A model generated the notes under the pieces. The model did not search any database, was not told the DNA's origin, and worked only from the letters and a program-made list of their open reading frames with translations. This document shows, piece after piece, positions 15,807 to 25,278 of a stretch of DNA of 64,000 nt. Each line of letters starts with the position of its first letter. Position 1 is the first letter of the stretch. The position numbers and the translations under genes are program-made. Source of the stretch: Petrimonas sulfuriphila (GTDB lineage Bacteria > Bacteroidota > Bacteroidia > Bacteroidales > Dysgonomonadaceae); the NCBI RefSeq assembly GCF_051201015.1, contig NZ_JBPEHI010000001.1, one strand, 5' to 3'.

Positions 15807-18680
15807 TTAATCAGCTAAAATAGCATGAATATTTTTAACATCAAGGTATTCTTCATCCGGAGACGCATAAATACCATCCATTATATATTCTACGTTAGGG
15901 AACTGTTTTAAAATTTCCTTCGCTTTCTCTTTATTTTGATACTTATATAGAGGATAACTGGTATTCCATAGCTGTTGGTGAATATCTTTTGCTGTACCCG
16001 ATACGACTATATTTTCTATCTTCATTTGCTTTAATAGCGTAATGTTTTTTCTTATATTTCCCTCATCCAACAGCAAAAGGGCAAGAGAAGGTGAAAATGT
16101 AAAATTACCGCGATTTACGTCATCAACTAATTTTTTCAAGTCCGAAATGGATGAAGGTGTTCGGGCATAAACTTGTTTCAAAAAGAGTTGGATATTTTTC
16201 TCCTTCGCATAATCAGCTAATTCGATGAAAGTTTCTCTCAATGATTTGTTAAAGTTTTCAGGCGTGAAATTATTTTCAATGGTTTGTTGGGTTGAAAGTA
16301 ACAAAACGTCTGCTCCTAAAGCGGACATTTTATCCATTACGTTTTTAATGATTGCCATACTTTTTTTATAGGGTAGTTCATCGTTATTGACAATACGCAA
16401 ATCAGGAAACAGGTTGATTCCAGAGGTTAAGTCTACTGACACCTTTAATTTCTGACGGTTTATCCAATCTCCTTCCTGTTGTAGTCTATTTTTTTCTTTG
16501 TTGTATAAATAACGCCAATCGACTACAACCCTGTCGTAATGTTCAAAGAAAGTAGGGCGTTTCAGGATCTCTTCTTTTATATTCAGGGTATTCCTTAAGA
16601 CCAGTGATATTTTATGTTTTGGTCTATCCGGATTAATCTTTGGCATCACGGATATATCTGCATCCTGAAGATTAACCTTGAATATTCTAACACTACCGCC
16701 AGCAATCGTGTTGTGCGTGTTTTTCCCTATTGAGGCTCTTACAATTTTTGGTGTGAATCCAACAGCCTTCATTTCAGATAAATCAGTTTCCAATTCCTTT
16801 ATCGATGCTATTTTTCCTGTTTTTGTACCGATATGGAACTTTTGTGGATACCATTTATCATTAGATATAAGAACCGTATATTCATTATTGCCTTTATAAC
16901 ATGTAATCATACTTAACGCAGGATTTGCAGAAAATAGTTGAACAGATGAGAAAATATTGTTCAACAACACTTTTACGTGGTTTAAAACCGGAAAAGGTTT
17001 CGCTAAAACCTGTTCTTCCTGTGCCAGAGCCGGCAATTCGCATTGAGGCTGATCGGTAATGCCAAAAGGAGAAGCAAACACCGTAATCATTCCTTTGCCT
17101 GAATTCAATTCTACTGTTACTGGAATTGTATCACTCCATTGGATTACTTTTGCGCATGATGGATACTTTAACTGCAGCAGGTTATATTCTGCTGTTTCCT
17201 GTATCTTATCTCCATTGTATTCTATCTCCGATGCAGATGTATACGCTTTCTTCCCGACACAGATGCCTGCTATACCATTCGGCATATTTTTTAAAGATGC
17301 TGACGTGATAACAAGATGGCCGCCGTCTTTTACATACGTTTCGAGTTTGTCATTTATTTCAGAACTCCGTTGTATTTCATCTGCGATAATCAAAACAGGA
17401 TATTGCTTTAATACCCATAACGGAGCATCGGTCATTAAACAGTCAGCAATATCTCCATACGGAGTTGGAGCAATAAACCCCCTTTCATCTTTATAGTAGG
17501 AAGCGTCTTGATATCCGGGATACAATAGGTCGAGTACACCGTCTGTAAAGTAGTTCGGCTTTTCGTAAGGTAGATTTCCCCACAATTTGTATGCCTGACG
17601 GGAATAAAGATGACGGGGAAATGTCCATCCGGAAAAGAAGTCTACCATTACAGCAACCGGCGTGTACATTATTCCCGGATCGCCGTATTTATCTACCCAT
17701 TTGGCTGCACTCTGCTGAATTTTTCCAATTGGACTTAATTTTTCGTTGTCAACCCGCATGGATCCTTCAAATCCTACTGCTAGGCAGTCGTACATCAGAT
17801 GGTTATACATCAGTCTTTTCAGCAGGCTGAGTGATGTCCCTTTCAAGGGGCCGCCACTGTTGTAGTCTTCATCGATGTTTGTAGCATCCTTATCGTATGT
17901 TTTAAACCCCCAACGGTTCCATACCGATGCGTTCCCAAACCAACTAACACCATATTGTTTTCCTGCTCCGCGAATAAATGAATAATAAATTTGTGAATTA
18001 GGTAATCCTTGAGCGGTTTCAGCTCCTATTAAGGCATAAACTCCTTCTTTTAAAAAATAATGGCCGAAGTTTAACGAAACAAGTGTAGACATTTTATTTC
18101 CGAGCTGATTACCCATCTCCTCGAAATGACGTTGAAAGTTTAAGTATTGTTGTTTTCGGTCTACCCCCATCGGATACATGCGTGGCGCGTAACTCCCGAC
18201 ATATCTCCCGTCCTGCTCGCCGTTGTCCATTCCCAACCACCTGTTGCCAAGTTCAGTTTCAAACAGGGATGAAATGCTGTCTGGCAATACAAACTGTCTC
18301 CAATAACCTCCGGGTCCGGAACCGGGGACATATCCCCAAAGATCGAATAAGTAAAGGCCCCTTCTTTTTATTTCACTTACAATTTCTTTGATGTTCTCTT
18401 GATAAATAAAAGGATACGACACCCATAAGATTTTACCCAGTTTGTCTTTATTGATCCACAAGTCCAATTTTTCATTATAATTTCCTGTTAAATCCCTTAG
18501 TGCGATAAATTCGGTTTTATTTTCGAAAAGTGAAGCGTCTGGCGATTGAACAAGGTGTCTTGAATAATCGGGATGTTCTGAAGGTGTCATGGGGTAAGGA
18601 TAGATTTTTATGCTGTTTTGTCCATGCACGGTTGCAAAACATAATGTCCAAAAGAATATGGAAAACAAAACCGTTTTCAT
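15807..18680 (-). CDS. Secreted 957-residue protein of unknown family, glycosidase-like architecture
   Basis: I do not recognise the family. The signal peptide is clear (SIFFWTLCFATVHGQ). Residues about 30-330 look like a TIM-barrel glycosidase domain with acidic aromatic patches (GYWRQFV, GMDNGEQDGRY). Around 420-480 is a glutamine-amidotransferase-like fold (YPVLIIADEIQRSSEINDKL followed by ETYVKDGGHLVIT), as seen after the barrel in GH42-type enzymes. Near 640-660 is the close of a beta-sandwich (GGSVRIFKVNL). A second barrel-like domain, resembling sugar isomerase or epimerase folds, fills 700-957. It lies between SusC/SusD and GH110/GH95, so a carbohydrate role is likely. The gene is much more AT-rich than GH95 and GH110. 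Confidence 0.75.
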   Translation of the reverse strand: MKTVLFSIFFWTLCFATVHGQNSIKIYPYPMTPSEHPDYSRHLVQSPDASLFENKTEFIALRDLTGNYNEKLDLWINKDKLGKILWVSYPFIYQENIKEIVSEIKRRGLYLFDLWGYVPGSGPGGYWRQFVLPDSISSLFETELGNRWLGMDNGEQDGRYVGSYAPRMYPMGVDRKQQYLNFQRHFEEMGNQLGNKMSTLVSLNFGHYFLKEGVYALIGAETAQGLPNSQIYYSFIRGAGKQYGVSWFGNASVWNRWGFKTYDKDATNIDEDYNSGGPLKGTSLSLLKRLMYNHLMYDCLAVGFEGSMRVDNEKLSPIGKIQQSAAKWVDKYGDPGIMYTPVAVMVDFFSGWTFPRHLYSRQAYKLWGNLPYEKPNYFTDGVLDLLYPGYQDASYYKDERGFIAPTPYGDIADCLMTDAPLWVLKQYPVLIIADEIQRSSEINDKLETYVKDGGHLVITSASLKNMPNGIAGICVGKKAYTSASEIEYNGDKIQETAEYNLLQLKYPSCAKVIQWSDTIPVTVELNSGKGMITVFASPFGITDQPQCELPALAQEEQVLAKPFPVLNHVKVLLNNIFSSVQLFSANPALSMITCYKGNNEYTVLISNDKWYPQKFHIGTKTGKIASIKELETDLSEMKAVGFTPKIVRASIGKNTHNTIAGGSVRIFKVNLQDADISVMPKINPDRPKHKISLVLRNTLNIKEEILKRPTFFEHYDRVVVDWRYLYNKEKNRLQQEGDWINRQKLKVSVDLTSGINLFPDLRIVNNDELPYKKSMAIIKNVMDKMSALGADVLLLSTQQTIENNFTPENFNKSLRETFIELADYAKEKNIQLFLKQVYARTPSSISDLKKLVDDVNRGNFTFSPSLALLLLDEGNIRKNITLLKQMKIENIVVSGTAKDIHQQLWNTSYPLYKYQNKEKAKEILKQFPNVEYIMDGIYASPDEEYLDVKNIHAILAD

Positions 18681-18753
18681 TTTGTGTGTTTTTAAATGTT
18701 TCAGCGTATTTTTATTAACATCATGATGTGGATAAGGTAAGATTGTTAAAGAT

Positions 18754-18781
18754 GAAGAGGGTGTGTTAATGCACCCTCTTC
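18754..18781 (-). terminator. Hairpin after susD-1
   Basis: A perfect 10-bp stem (GAAGAGGGTG at 18754-18763, CACCCTCTTC at 18772-18781) with an 8-base loop, 12 bp after the susD-1 stop. The minus-strand sequence after it (ATCTTTAACAATC) has only a weak T tract. It is therefore either a leaky terminator that lowers expression of the enzyme genes below SusC/SusD, or an mRNA-stabilising 3' end. Confidence 0.65.
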
Positions 18782-18793
18782 AAGAAAGATTAT

Positions 18794-20335
18794 TTACTTG
18801 TAATCAGTGTTCTGCGAGAGTTTCCCCTGATTTTTATCAATTTCTGATTGAGGTATGGGCCACAAATAGTTTTTATCTTCGAATTTATAAACAACAGGTG
18901 CGTCCTGCACTGCATTTAGAACAGTTTTGGCTGTTTTCCATCTTTTTAAATCAAAGTAGCGTTGCCCTTCAAAAGCCAACTCAATTCTACGTTCGTGGCG
19001 TATTCTCTTGCGCATGTCGTCTTTTGACAAACCGACAGGCAACGGCGGCATTCCTGCACGTGTGCGGATGGCATTTATAGAATTATACGCAAGGAGAGTG
19101 GGTCCATTCAGTTCGTTTTCAGCCTCGGCCAGCATCAACAATACATCTGCATAGCGCATAATTACCCAGTCTTGTTGGCTTAATGTGCTATATCCATAAG
19201 GAGGGGTGAGGTTCGATGATAAAAATTTAGCAAGTCCTGCTCCTGTTGGCTTTGCGTTTCCAGCGGTATATTCCGTACCGTTAATGACATATTTCTCGAT
19301 GAAAACTGTTTTCGCTAAACGCGGGTCCCGGTTTGCCAAAGAAGCGTTGGTAAAAGTTTCAGTATCGAGGGTAAATTTACTTCCCGCTTTTTTCGGAAGC
19401 GCTGTGCCCGGTGTTCCGTCTTTCATCTCAAACTCTTCCATGAAATTTAGTAACGGGCTAACGACGAGCCAGTCGGCATACCACATATCGGCAGATGTTG
19501 TGGTGTTGGGAGCCAGGAATTTTATCGACATCATGATTTCTGGCGATGTTTCCTGTTTTACATCGATGAAGTTGTCTGAAAAATCCGGAGCCAGGGAGTA
19601 GCCTGTAATTTCGCTCAACACTGTTTTTGCTTCGGACATTTTACTGCTAATCATATTGCCGGCATCATCATAGGCGGTATAAAGAATCATACGCGCTTTG
19701 TAGGCTTTTGCTGCATTCCTTGTCCATCGGCCTTTTGCCCCGCTGTATGTGGCATCTTTTAGATTGGCAATTGCGAAATCGATGTCGTCCATCATAAATT
19801 TATATACTTCGGCTTGAGGCTTCTTTTCCTGATATTGTGTTTCGAGGGTCAACGGTTCACTTACAATCGGCACTTCTCCATAACCTCTGTAGAGATAACT
19901 GTAGTAGTATGCCCGTAGCATCCGTGCTTCAGCTTCGTATTGGGTTTTAACAGTACTGTCTAATCCGCTGAAGTCTTTCAATTTACTCAGAAAGATGTTG
20001 ATTCGGGCAATATCTGCAAGTGCTCCTAAATAAACCTCTGAAACAAAACCCCCCGATGAGGGATCTATATTTCCCTGTACCATGTTTGTCGTTAATCCGT
20101 ACTGTCCTTCGGCATGTTGCCCGTAACTGTTGTCGGTTAAGTTGTCCCAGCATGGAGTTGAGAATGACCACATATTGCGACGCATGCTGCCGTAGGTTGC
20201 AGTGAGGGCCAGATTAATGTCCTCCGGGGTTTTCCAAAAAGTTCCCGAAGAAGGCCTGTCGTTTGGATTTAAATCGAGATCCACACACGAGGAAAAGCCT
20301 ATAGCAATTATAATAAAGTAAATTAATTTTTTCAT
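18794..20335 (-). CDS. susD: SusD/RagB family outer-membrane glycan-binding lipoprotein (first pair)
   Basis: 513 residues. Signal peptide with lipobox (IIIAIGFSSC, Cys17). SusD features include an N-terminal TPR-rich region (MLRAYYYSYLYRGYGEVPIV), a glycan-binding middle, and the typical C-terminal run (WVIMRYADVLLMLAEAENELNG, AINAIRTRAGMPPL, RIRHERRIELAFEGQRYFDLKRW). It ends in the YLWPIPQSEIDKNQGKLSQN segment. SusD caps the SusC barrel and delivers oligosaccharide. Its start lies 12 bp after the upstream susC. The downstream enzymes predict a fucosylated, alpha-galactosylated host-type glycan as ligand. Confidence 0.96.
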   Translation of the reverse strand: MKKLIYFIIIAIGFSSCVDLDLNPNDRPSSGTFWKTPEDINLALTATYGSMRRNMWSFSTPCWDNLTDNSYGQHAEGQYGLTTNMVQGNIDPSSGGFVSEVYLGALADIARINIFLSKLKDFSGLDSTVKTQYEAEARMLRAYYYSYLYRGYGEVPIVSEPLTLETQYQEKKPQAEVYKFMMDDIDFAIANLKDATYSGAKGRWTRNAAKAYKARMILYTAYDDAGNMISSKMSEAKTVLSEITGYSLAPDFSDNFIDVKQETSPEIMMSIKFLAPNTTTSADMWYADWLVVSPLLNFMEEFEMKDGTPGTALPKKAGSKFTLDTETFTNASLANRDPRLAKTVFIEKYVINGTEYTAGNAKPTGAGLAKFLSSNLTPPYGYSTLSQQDWVIMRYADVLLMLAEAENELNGPTLLAYNSINAIRTRAGMPPLPVGLSKDDMRKRIRHERRIELAFEGQRYFDLKRWKTAKTVLNAVQDAPVVYKFEDKNYLWPIPQSEIDKNQGKLSQNTDYK

Positions 20336-20347
20336 TGTTGTTCAGTT

Positions 20348-23300
20348 TTAAAATTCAACATTCACTCCAAAAGATACGATTTTGTTCTGAGGATATTGAA
20401 CAAACCTTCCATCTCCGGCACGTTCCGGATCCAATCCCTTATATTTGGTAAAAGTAAGAAGATTGTCCCCGGAGAAGTACAGCCTTATTCTGTCAATGCT
20501 TACCTTAGAGGTGATGTTAGCAGGAATTATATACCCAACAGTGAGGTTCTTTAGCCTTAAGAACGAGGCGTCCTGCAAATACCAGGTACTGGCTCTTCTG
20601 TTGGGATTTGTACCGTCCCATCCATAATAGATTTTAGGGTAGAAGTTGGATGTGCCGGGTCCTGTCCAGCGGTTATTCACAAAATCCAGCGTGGGTGCAG
20701 CTCCCTGTATAAATGGCTCCAATCCCCAGCCGTCCGTGTAGATTCTTCTTCCCTCGACTCCCTGGAACAGGAATGACAAATCGAATCCTTTCCATGATGC
20801 GTTTCCGTTGAACGAGTATTCAAATTTTGGAAATCTACCGGGTACGGTTACGCGGTCATTGTTGTCGATGACGTTGTCCCCGTTCACATCGCGGTACTTG
20901 ATATCACCGGGGCCAAAATTTCCGCTGAACTGAGTGGGCGAATTATCCACCTCTTCTTGTGTCTGGAAAATGCCGATGGCGTCAAGCATATAATATGAGT
21001 TGTAGGGTAAATTGTTTTCGCGAATAACATATCCATCAATCTCTCTTGCTCCAAACTTGATAAGCTTGTTCCTGAAAACGTCTACAAAGAAGCCCCCGCC
21101 ATATTGCAGTCCCGACAAGGCACCCTGGTTAATCCTGTCATTGTACTGAACGGTAAGTTCATGGCCTGTATTCAGCATGTCACCGCTATTAACAAATGGG
21201 GCGCTTAATCCCAATGCCCCGGTAACCTGTGCTTGCCTTAAAATATCAAAGGTGTGTTTTCTGTACCAGTCATACGTAATGTTTAATTTTCCGAATAATT
21301 GCAAGTCGAGTCCGGCGTCTGCAACCGAGGTCGATTCCCATTTCAGCAATGAGTTTGCAAGAGCGGATTGAGCAACCCCAGGACTTAATACAGAATTGTC
21401 AAAGGCATAATCGCCGGTAAAGTTAAGTAAGTCTTGATAGGGATAGGGAAAATCTCCACCTATATTTTGATTTCCTAAAAGTCCGTAAGACGCTCTTATC
21501 TTTGCATTTGTCAACCAATTTATCTCTGCATTTTTAATAAAATCTTCTTCGGTTAATCTCCATCCTGCAGAGAACGAAGGGAAGAAGCCCCAACGAGTGT
21601 CTTTAGCTATTCTTGATGTGCCGTCATAACGAACATTAGCTTCAAATAGGTATTTCTCCATGTAGTTATAGTTAAACCTGCCGAAATAGGAGTTCAGCGC
21701 CCATTCTGTTGTATTTCCATTGGCGGTTTGGACAGCAGCAGTTCCTGCATTCAACTCTTGAAGATTGTTGGTTACATACTTTTGCCGATATCCCTGTAGA
21801 AACTGGTAGTTGTTATATTCCTGGCTATATCCCGCCTGTAATCCAAAATTGTGTGCTTGATCTATGTTGAAATCATATTTCAGGTAAGTAAAGAAATTTG
21901 TGTAATAATTTCGGTTATTGTGCGATATTAAGCCTTCACCACCCACGTCAAGTGTCCTTGCAAAGTTGCCGGAGTGATAGTCGTAAAGATTGACTATCGG
22001 ACGCCAGTCTTTATAGGAAACATCACCTAGATTTACGGCCATTTTCGAATACCAGCTTAATCCTTTTGCTAATTTGATATCTGCCCATAGTTGTGATGAT
22101 ACATCGTAATTGGTCGTGGTTCTCATTACATCATTTTCCACGATGGCTACCATGTTTTTGTTATGGCTTTCAAAGTTGTACGCAGAATTCACATATCTTC
22201 CATCGGGTAAAAAGGGCATATATGTGGGGGCTTGCGACAAGGTTGACAAAAATGCATCATCATGGCTTTGCCGTGGATTTTTTTGATTTCCCTTTTCCAT
22301 CGCAATATTTACTCCAACGGTGATCCAATCTTTCAAATCAGACTTTACATTTGTCCTGAAGTTGTATTTGTCAAATGTAAATCCTTTCATTGTTCCCGGC
22401 TGATCCACATATCCAAGCGTAATGTTATATGTGGTTCCCTTGTTTCCTCCGTTAAGCGATAAGCTGTGATTTTGAACAAAAGCTGAATTGAACATGTATC
22501 CCAGCCAATCGAAATTCGGGTATTTTACCCTGTCCGTTGCGTTCCGGTATGAGTTAATCATATCTTGTGTATATAAACCTGTAGATATCCCGGAATTAGC
22601 TTTGGCTTCGTTGGTTAACTCCATGTAGTCGGCGGAATTGGTGACTATATTTAACATTTTGGTCGGATTATGAACTCCAAAATTGGCGTTGTAGTTCACT
22701 TTAAAACCGCCGTCTTTTCCCGATTTAGTTGTAACAAGAACTACCCCATTGGCAGCACGTGCACCATAAATAGATGCAGATGCAGCATCCTTCAATACAG
22801 AAACACTCTCTATGTCGTTTGCGTTTAGCGTAGAAAGTGATCCCGGAACACCGTCAATTAACACCAAAGGATCAGAACCGGCACTGCTGTATGTACCTTG
22901 ACCGCGAACTCTTATTTGAACGGATTCATTCCCCGGCTGTCCAAGTCCTTGTATAATTCGGACTCCAGGCATTTGTCCCTGAAGCATGGTTGCCGGATTG
23001 GTGACCGGCCGTTTTACCATTTCATCTCCGGTGACTGCCGAAACGGCTCCGGTTAAATTCACCTTCTTTTGTGTACCATACCCCACAACGATCACTTCGT
23101 CCAACAATTCCGTATCGGATGCCATAGTAACGTCGATACGGGAACGTCCGTTCACCGCAACGGTTTGTGATTTCATCCCTACATAACTGAACACCAGGTT
23201 TCCGTTTGAAGGTACGTTATTCAAAACGTAGTTCCCGTCAACATCAGTAGTGGTTCCGATGGTAGCATTACCTTCCACGATAATAGTTGCTCCGATCACC

Positions 23301-23428
23301 TCAAGTCCGGTATCGTCTTTCACGTTACCGCTAATGGTAATGTTTTGAGCAAACATTCCTAAGGATATTGTCCACAGCATGGCGAACAACAGGCCTTTCC
23401 ATTTAGTAGTTGAATGTCTTTTTTTCAT
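20348..23428 (-). CDS. susC: SusC/RagA family TonB-linked outer-membrane receptor (first pair)
   Basis: 1026 residues. Signal peptide, then a carboxypeptidase-regulatory-like domain (ISGNVKDDTGLEVIGATIIV ...), the SusC TonB-box region TELLDEVIVVGYGTQKKVNL, the plug (ESVSVLKDAASASIYGARAA), and a 22-strand-type barrel with C-terminal IVSFGVNVEF. It imports glycan fragments across the outer membrane using TonB energy, with SusD as lid. The first ~125 codons plus about 30 bp of leader are nearly identical to the second susC (start 33740), while the remainder is divergent. A palindromic operator and TAnnTTTG box lie about 300-360 bp upstream. Confidence 0.97.
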   Translation of the reverse strand: MKKRHSTTKWKGLLFAMLWTISLGMFAQNITISGNVKDDTGLEVIGATIIVEGNATIGTTTDVDGNYVLNNVPSNGNLVFSYVGMKSQTVAVNGRSRIDVTMASDTELLDEVIVVGYGTQKKVNLTGAVSAVTGDEMVKRPVTNPATMLQGQMPGVRIIQGLGQPGNESVQIRVRGQGTYSSAGSDPLVLIDGVPGSLSTLNANDIESVSVLKDAASASIYGARAANGVVLVTTKSGKDGGFKVNYNANFGVHNPTKMLNIVTNSADYMELTNEAKANSGISTGLYTQDMINSYRNATDRVKYPNFDWLGYMFNSAFVQNHSLSLNGGNKGTTYNITLGYVDQPGTMKGFTFDKYNFRTNVKSDLKDWITVGVNIAMEKGNQKNPRQSHDDAFLSTLSQAPTYMPFLPDGRYVNSAYNFESHNKNMVAIVENDVMRTTTNYDVSSQLWADIKLAKGLSWYSKMAVNLGDVSYKDWRPIVNLYDYHSGNFARTLDVGGEGLISHNNRNYYTNFFTYLKYDFNIDQAHNFGLQAGYSQEYNNYQFLQGYRQKYVTNNLQELNAGTAAVQTANGNTTEWALNSYFGRFNYNYMEKYLFEANVRYDGTSRIAKDTRWGFFPSFSAGWRLTEEDFIKNAEINWLTNAKIRASYGLLGNQNIGGDFPYPYQDLLNFTGDYAFDNSVLSPGVAQSALANSLLKWESTSVADAGLDLQLFGKLNITYDWYRKHTFDILRQAQVTGALGLSAPFVNSGDMLNTGHELTVQYNDRINQGALSGLQYGGGFFVDVFRNKLIKFGAREIDGYVIRENNLPYNSYYMLDAIGIFQTQEEVDNSPTQFSGNFGPGDIKYRDVNGDNVIDNNDRVTVPGRFPKFEYSFNGNASWKGFDLSFLFQGVEGRRIYTDGWGLEPFIQGAAPTLDFVNNRWTGPGTSNFYPKIYYGWDGTNPNRRASTWYLQDASFLRLKNLTVGYIIPANITSKVSIDRIRLYFSGDNLLTFTKYKGLDPERAGDGRFVQYPQNKIVSFGVNVEF

Positions 23429-23460
23429 TCTGTTCTCATTTTAAAAATTAATACACATTT
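23050..23460 (-). repeat. Near-identical susC 5' segment, copy 1
   Basis: The first ~125 codons and ~30 bp of leader of susC-1 match the 5' end of susC-2 (33360-33775) with only scattered substitutions. Sample stretches show about 90% or more identity by eye. Similarity stops sharply after the VNLTG residues of the plug. This looks like duplication followed by gene conversion, or swapping of the receptor body behind a shared signal and CarboxypepD domain. Confidence 0.75.
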
Positions 23461-24092
23461 CATTAATCACACCTGTCAGATTTGATGTCCTTTAAATGAT
23501 ACCTTATTCTTTGATTTTTCCAGTAAAATCAAGGGGGCGCTTCTTCGTTTCTAAACTTTTCCTTTGTTCCCGCATAGGTAATTAGAGAGTCTCTGCAAAA
23601 TTGCCTTTGAGTCTCTATTTATTAAGGATTTACAACTTGAATTAAGTCCTGTAAAATTTTCTCATAGCAGTAAGTATTTTTAAAAGACGTAAAGTATTAC
23701 ATAAACCATCCTGAACTGTACTGTGATGATGCAAAGGTAAATTGTTTTTTTGATATATTAGCAAAAATAAATATGTTTTATAGCATAAATAATGCTGAAT
23801 TTAATATATAACCCCTGTTTTAATTAAATATACGTAGTCAATGAATTTTTAAGTTAAAAATATTTACTAAATATCGGCTAATTCTTCACGGTCAATTACT
23901 TCCCTACTTTTCAAACACATTCTGTTCCTATTGAATTCCGTTAACGCGGCGAAAAATAATTTGCTTTCCGTTGTTGATTGATTTTTTAAAAAGAACGTTT
24001 TCAAATTATAAAAAAATGAAATGCTTTACCGGTGTCTTTTCCCAAAACAGTAAAATATTCTTAACTTTACAAAAACAGATCTTTTAACACAA
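23429..24092. other. 664-bp intergenic region between divergent susC-1 and the AraC-type regulator
   Basis: No gene is seen. The minus-strand promoter and operator of susC-1 lie at 23732-23787, giving a leader of about 295 nt. Within that leader are an 8-bp perfect hairpin (23511-23518 TTGATTTT, 23525-23532 AAAATCAA, loop TCCAGT) and two direct copies of GAGTCTCT (23587-23594 and 23609-23616) 22 bp apart, a two-turn spacing typical of AraC-type sites. Toward the regulator gene the sequence is AT-rich, and TAACTTTA (24062-24069) is a near -7 box. Confidence 0.6.
23732..23787 (-). promoter_or_regulatory. susC-1 promoter with upstream palindromic operator
   Basis: The minus-strand -7 box TACCTTTG is at 23732-23739. 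The 16-bp palindrome TATGTTTTATAGCATA is at 23772-23787, 32 bp upstream of the box. TTTTTGC at 23762-23767 could serve as -33 element. The same palindrome at exactly the same offset precedes the GH109 gene and the fuc regulator gene. Its centre would be near -50, a position more usual for an activator such as a CRP-type protein than for a repressor. Confidence 0.75.
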
Positions 24093-25262
24093 ATGACACA
24101 CTATTTTTTTACCGTGATGCCCCTGTTCGTTGTTTTCTTTTGGTTGATTCTCTTTTTGCTGGATTTCCGAAGAAACGATACTGCAAAGCGATTTCTCACA
24201 CTCTTTTTAGGAGTCGCTTTGGTAAATTATCTTACACACTGGTTTTATTTCAACCACAACTATTCGGTTTATCGCTTGCTCGACAGCGTATGGGTGTTTA
24301 CTTCCCTAGCGGTTTATCCGTTGTATTACTACTATATTCGTCTGTTGACCGAGGATTTGAAGCTTGACTGGAAGTGGGGATGGATATTGATCCCTGCAAT
24401 TCTGCTCTCCTCCTTTTCCACTGTACTCTACCTGCTGATGAGTTCGGCTGAGCTTGATGTGTTCACACATGAGGTACTGTATCATAACCGGGAGTACAGG
24501 GTCGGTTACCCATTGCTTGTCCGTCTTCAAGTAATGAGGCTCGTCCTGTTCAAGGTGATTTTTGCCATGGAAGTTTTGCTGACCCTCTATTTCGGGCTTC
24601 GTCTGATCAGACTTTTCAACGAGAAAGTACACGCTTTCTATTCAAACGTGGAAAACAGGGAGATCTCCAAAATCAGGACGTTGTTGTTTTTTCTGGTTTT
24701 GACAGCCCTGATTTCTTTGGTATCCAATGTTGTGGGGAAGCATTTTTTTTCAGATCATCCCTCGCTTCTGGCCCTTCCCTCCCTTGCTCACTCGATGGCC
24801 CTTTTCGGTATCAGCTATGTGGGTTACCGGCAACATTTTTCTATCCGTGACCTGTGTCAGGATCAGCAGGAAGGGGAGTGCTGTTGTGGCGTTGAGTCGG
24901 AGAGTGAGGCAATGACCGGGATGGAATATGACCAGCTCCTATCGAAGCTGGAAACCCTTTTCGAGGAGGATCAGATCTTTAAAAACCCTGATCTGCGGTT
25001 GAACGATGTGGCCCAGGAGTTGGGAACCAACCGCACTTACCTGTCCAGGCTGATCCGCCACAGGCGGGACATGACCTTTTGCGATTTTGTGAACGATTAC
25101 CGCGTTCGCTACGCCGAAGCAGTGCTCTCTTCACCGGAGCAGTTCCGCCTGACTATCGATGAGGTTGCTTTCAACTCCGGTTTTTCCGGGAGCAGCTCGT
25201 TCTACCGCGCTTTTGTCAAGAAGAACGGAATCCCACCCGGCAAATTCAGGAAACAGGTTTAG
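24093..25262 (+). CDS. Membrane-anchored AraC-family transcriptional regulator
   Basis: 389 residues. The N-terminal ~245 contain about seven hydrophobic helices (FFTVMPLFVVFFWLILFLLD, then helices near 33-50, 65-85, 95-117, 150-172, 197-215 and 225-245). A short Cys/Glu-rich linker (GECCCGVESESE) and a C-terminal AraC/HTH_18 domain follow (LNDVAQELGTNRTYLSRLIR, IDEVAFNSGFSGSSSFYRAF). This is the membrane-embedded AraC type frequent in Bacteroidota, presumably sensing an extracytoplasmic or membrane signal. It is divergent from susC-1 and convergent with the fimbrillin-like gene, so its target could be either unit or neither. Confidence 0.85.
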   Translation: MTHYFFTVMPLFVVFFWLILFLLDFRRNDTAKRFLTLFLGVALVNYLTHWFYFNHNYSVYRLLDSVWVFTSLAVYPLYYYYIRLLTEDLKLDWKWGWILIPAILLSSFSTVLYLLMSSAELDVFTHEVLYHNREYRVGYPLLVRLQVMRLVLFKVIFAMEVLLTLYFGLRLIRLFNEKVHAFYSNVENREISKIRTLLFFLVLTALISLVSNVVGKHFFSDHPSLLALPSLAHSMALFGISYVGYRQHFSIRDLCQDQQEGECCCGVESESEAMTGMEYDQLLSKLETLFEEDQIFKNPDLRLNDVAQELGTNRTYLSRLIRHRRDMTFCDFVNDYRVRYAEAVLSSPEQFRLTIDEVAFNSGFSGSSSFYRAFVKKNGIPPGKFRKQV

Positions 25263-25278
25263 GGGTGCAAAAGCAACA

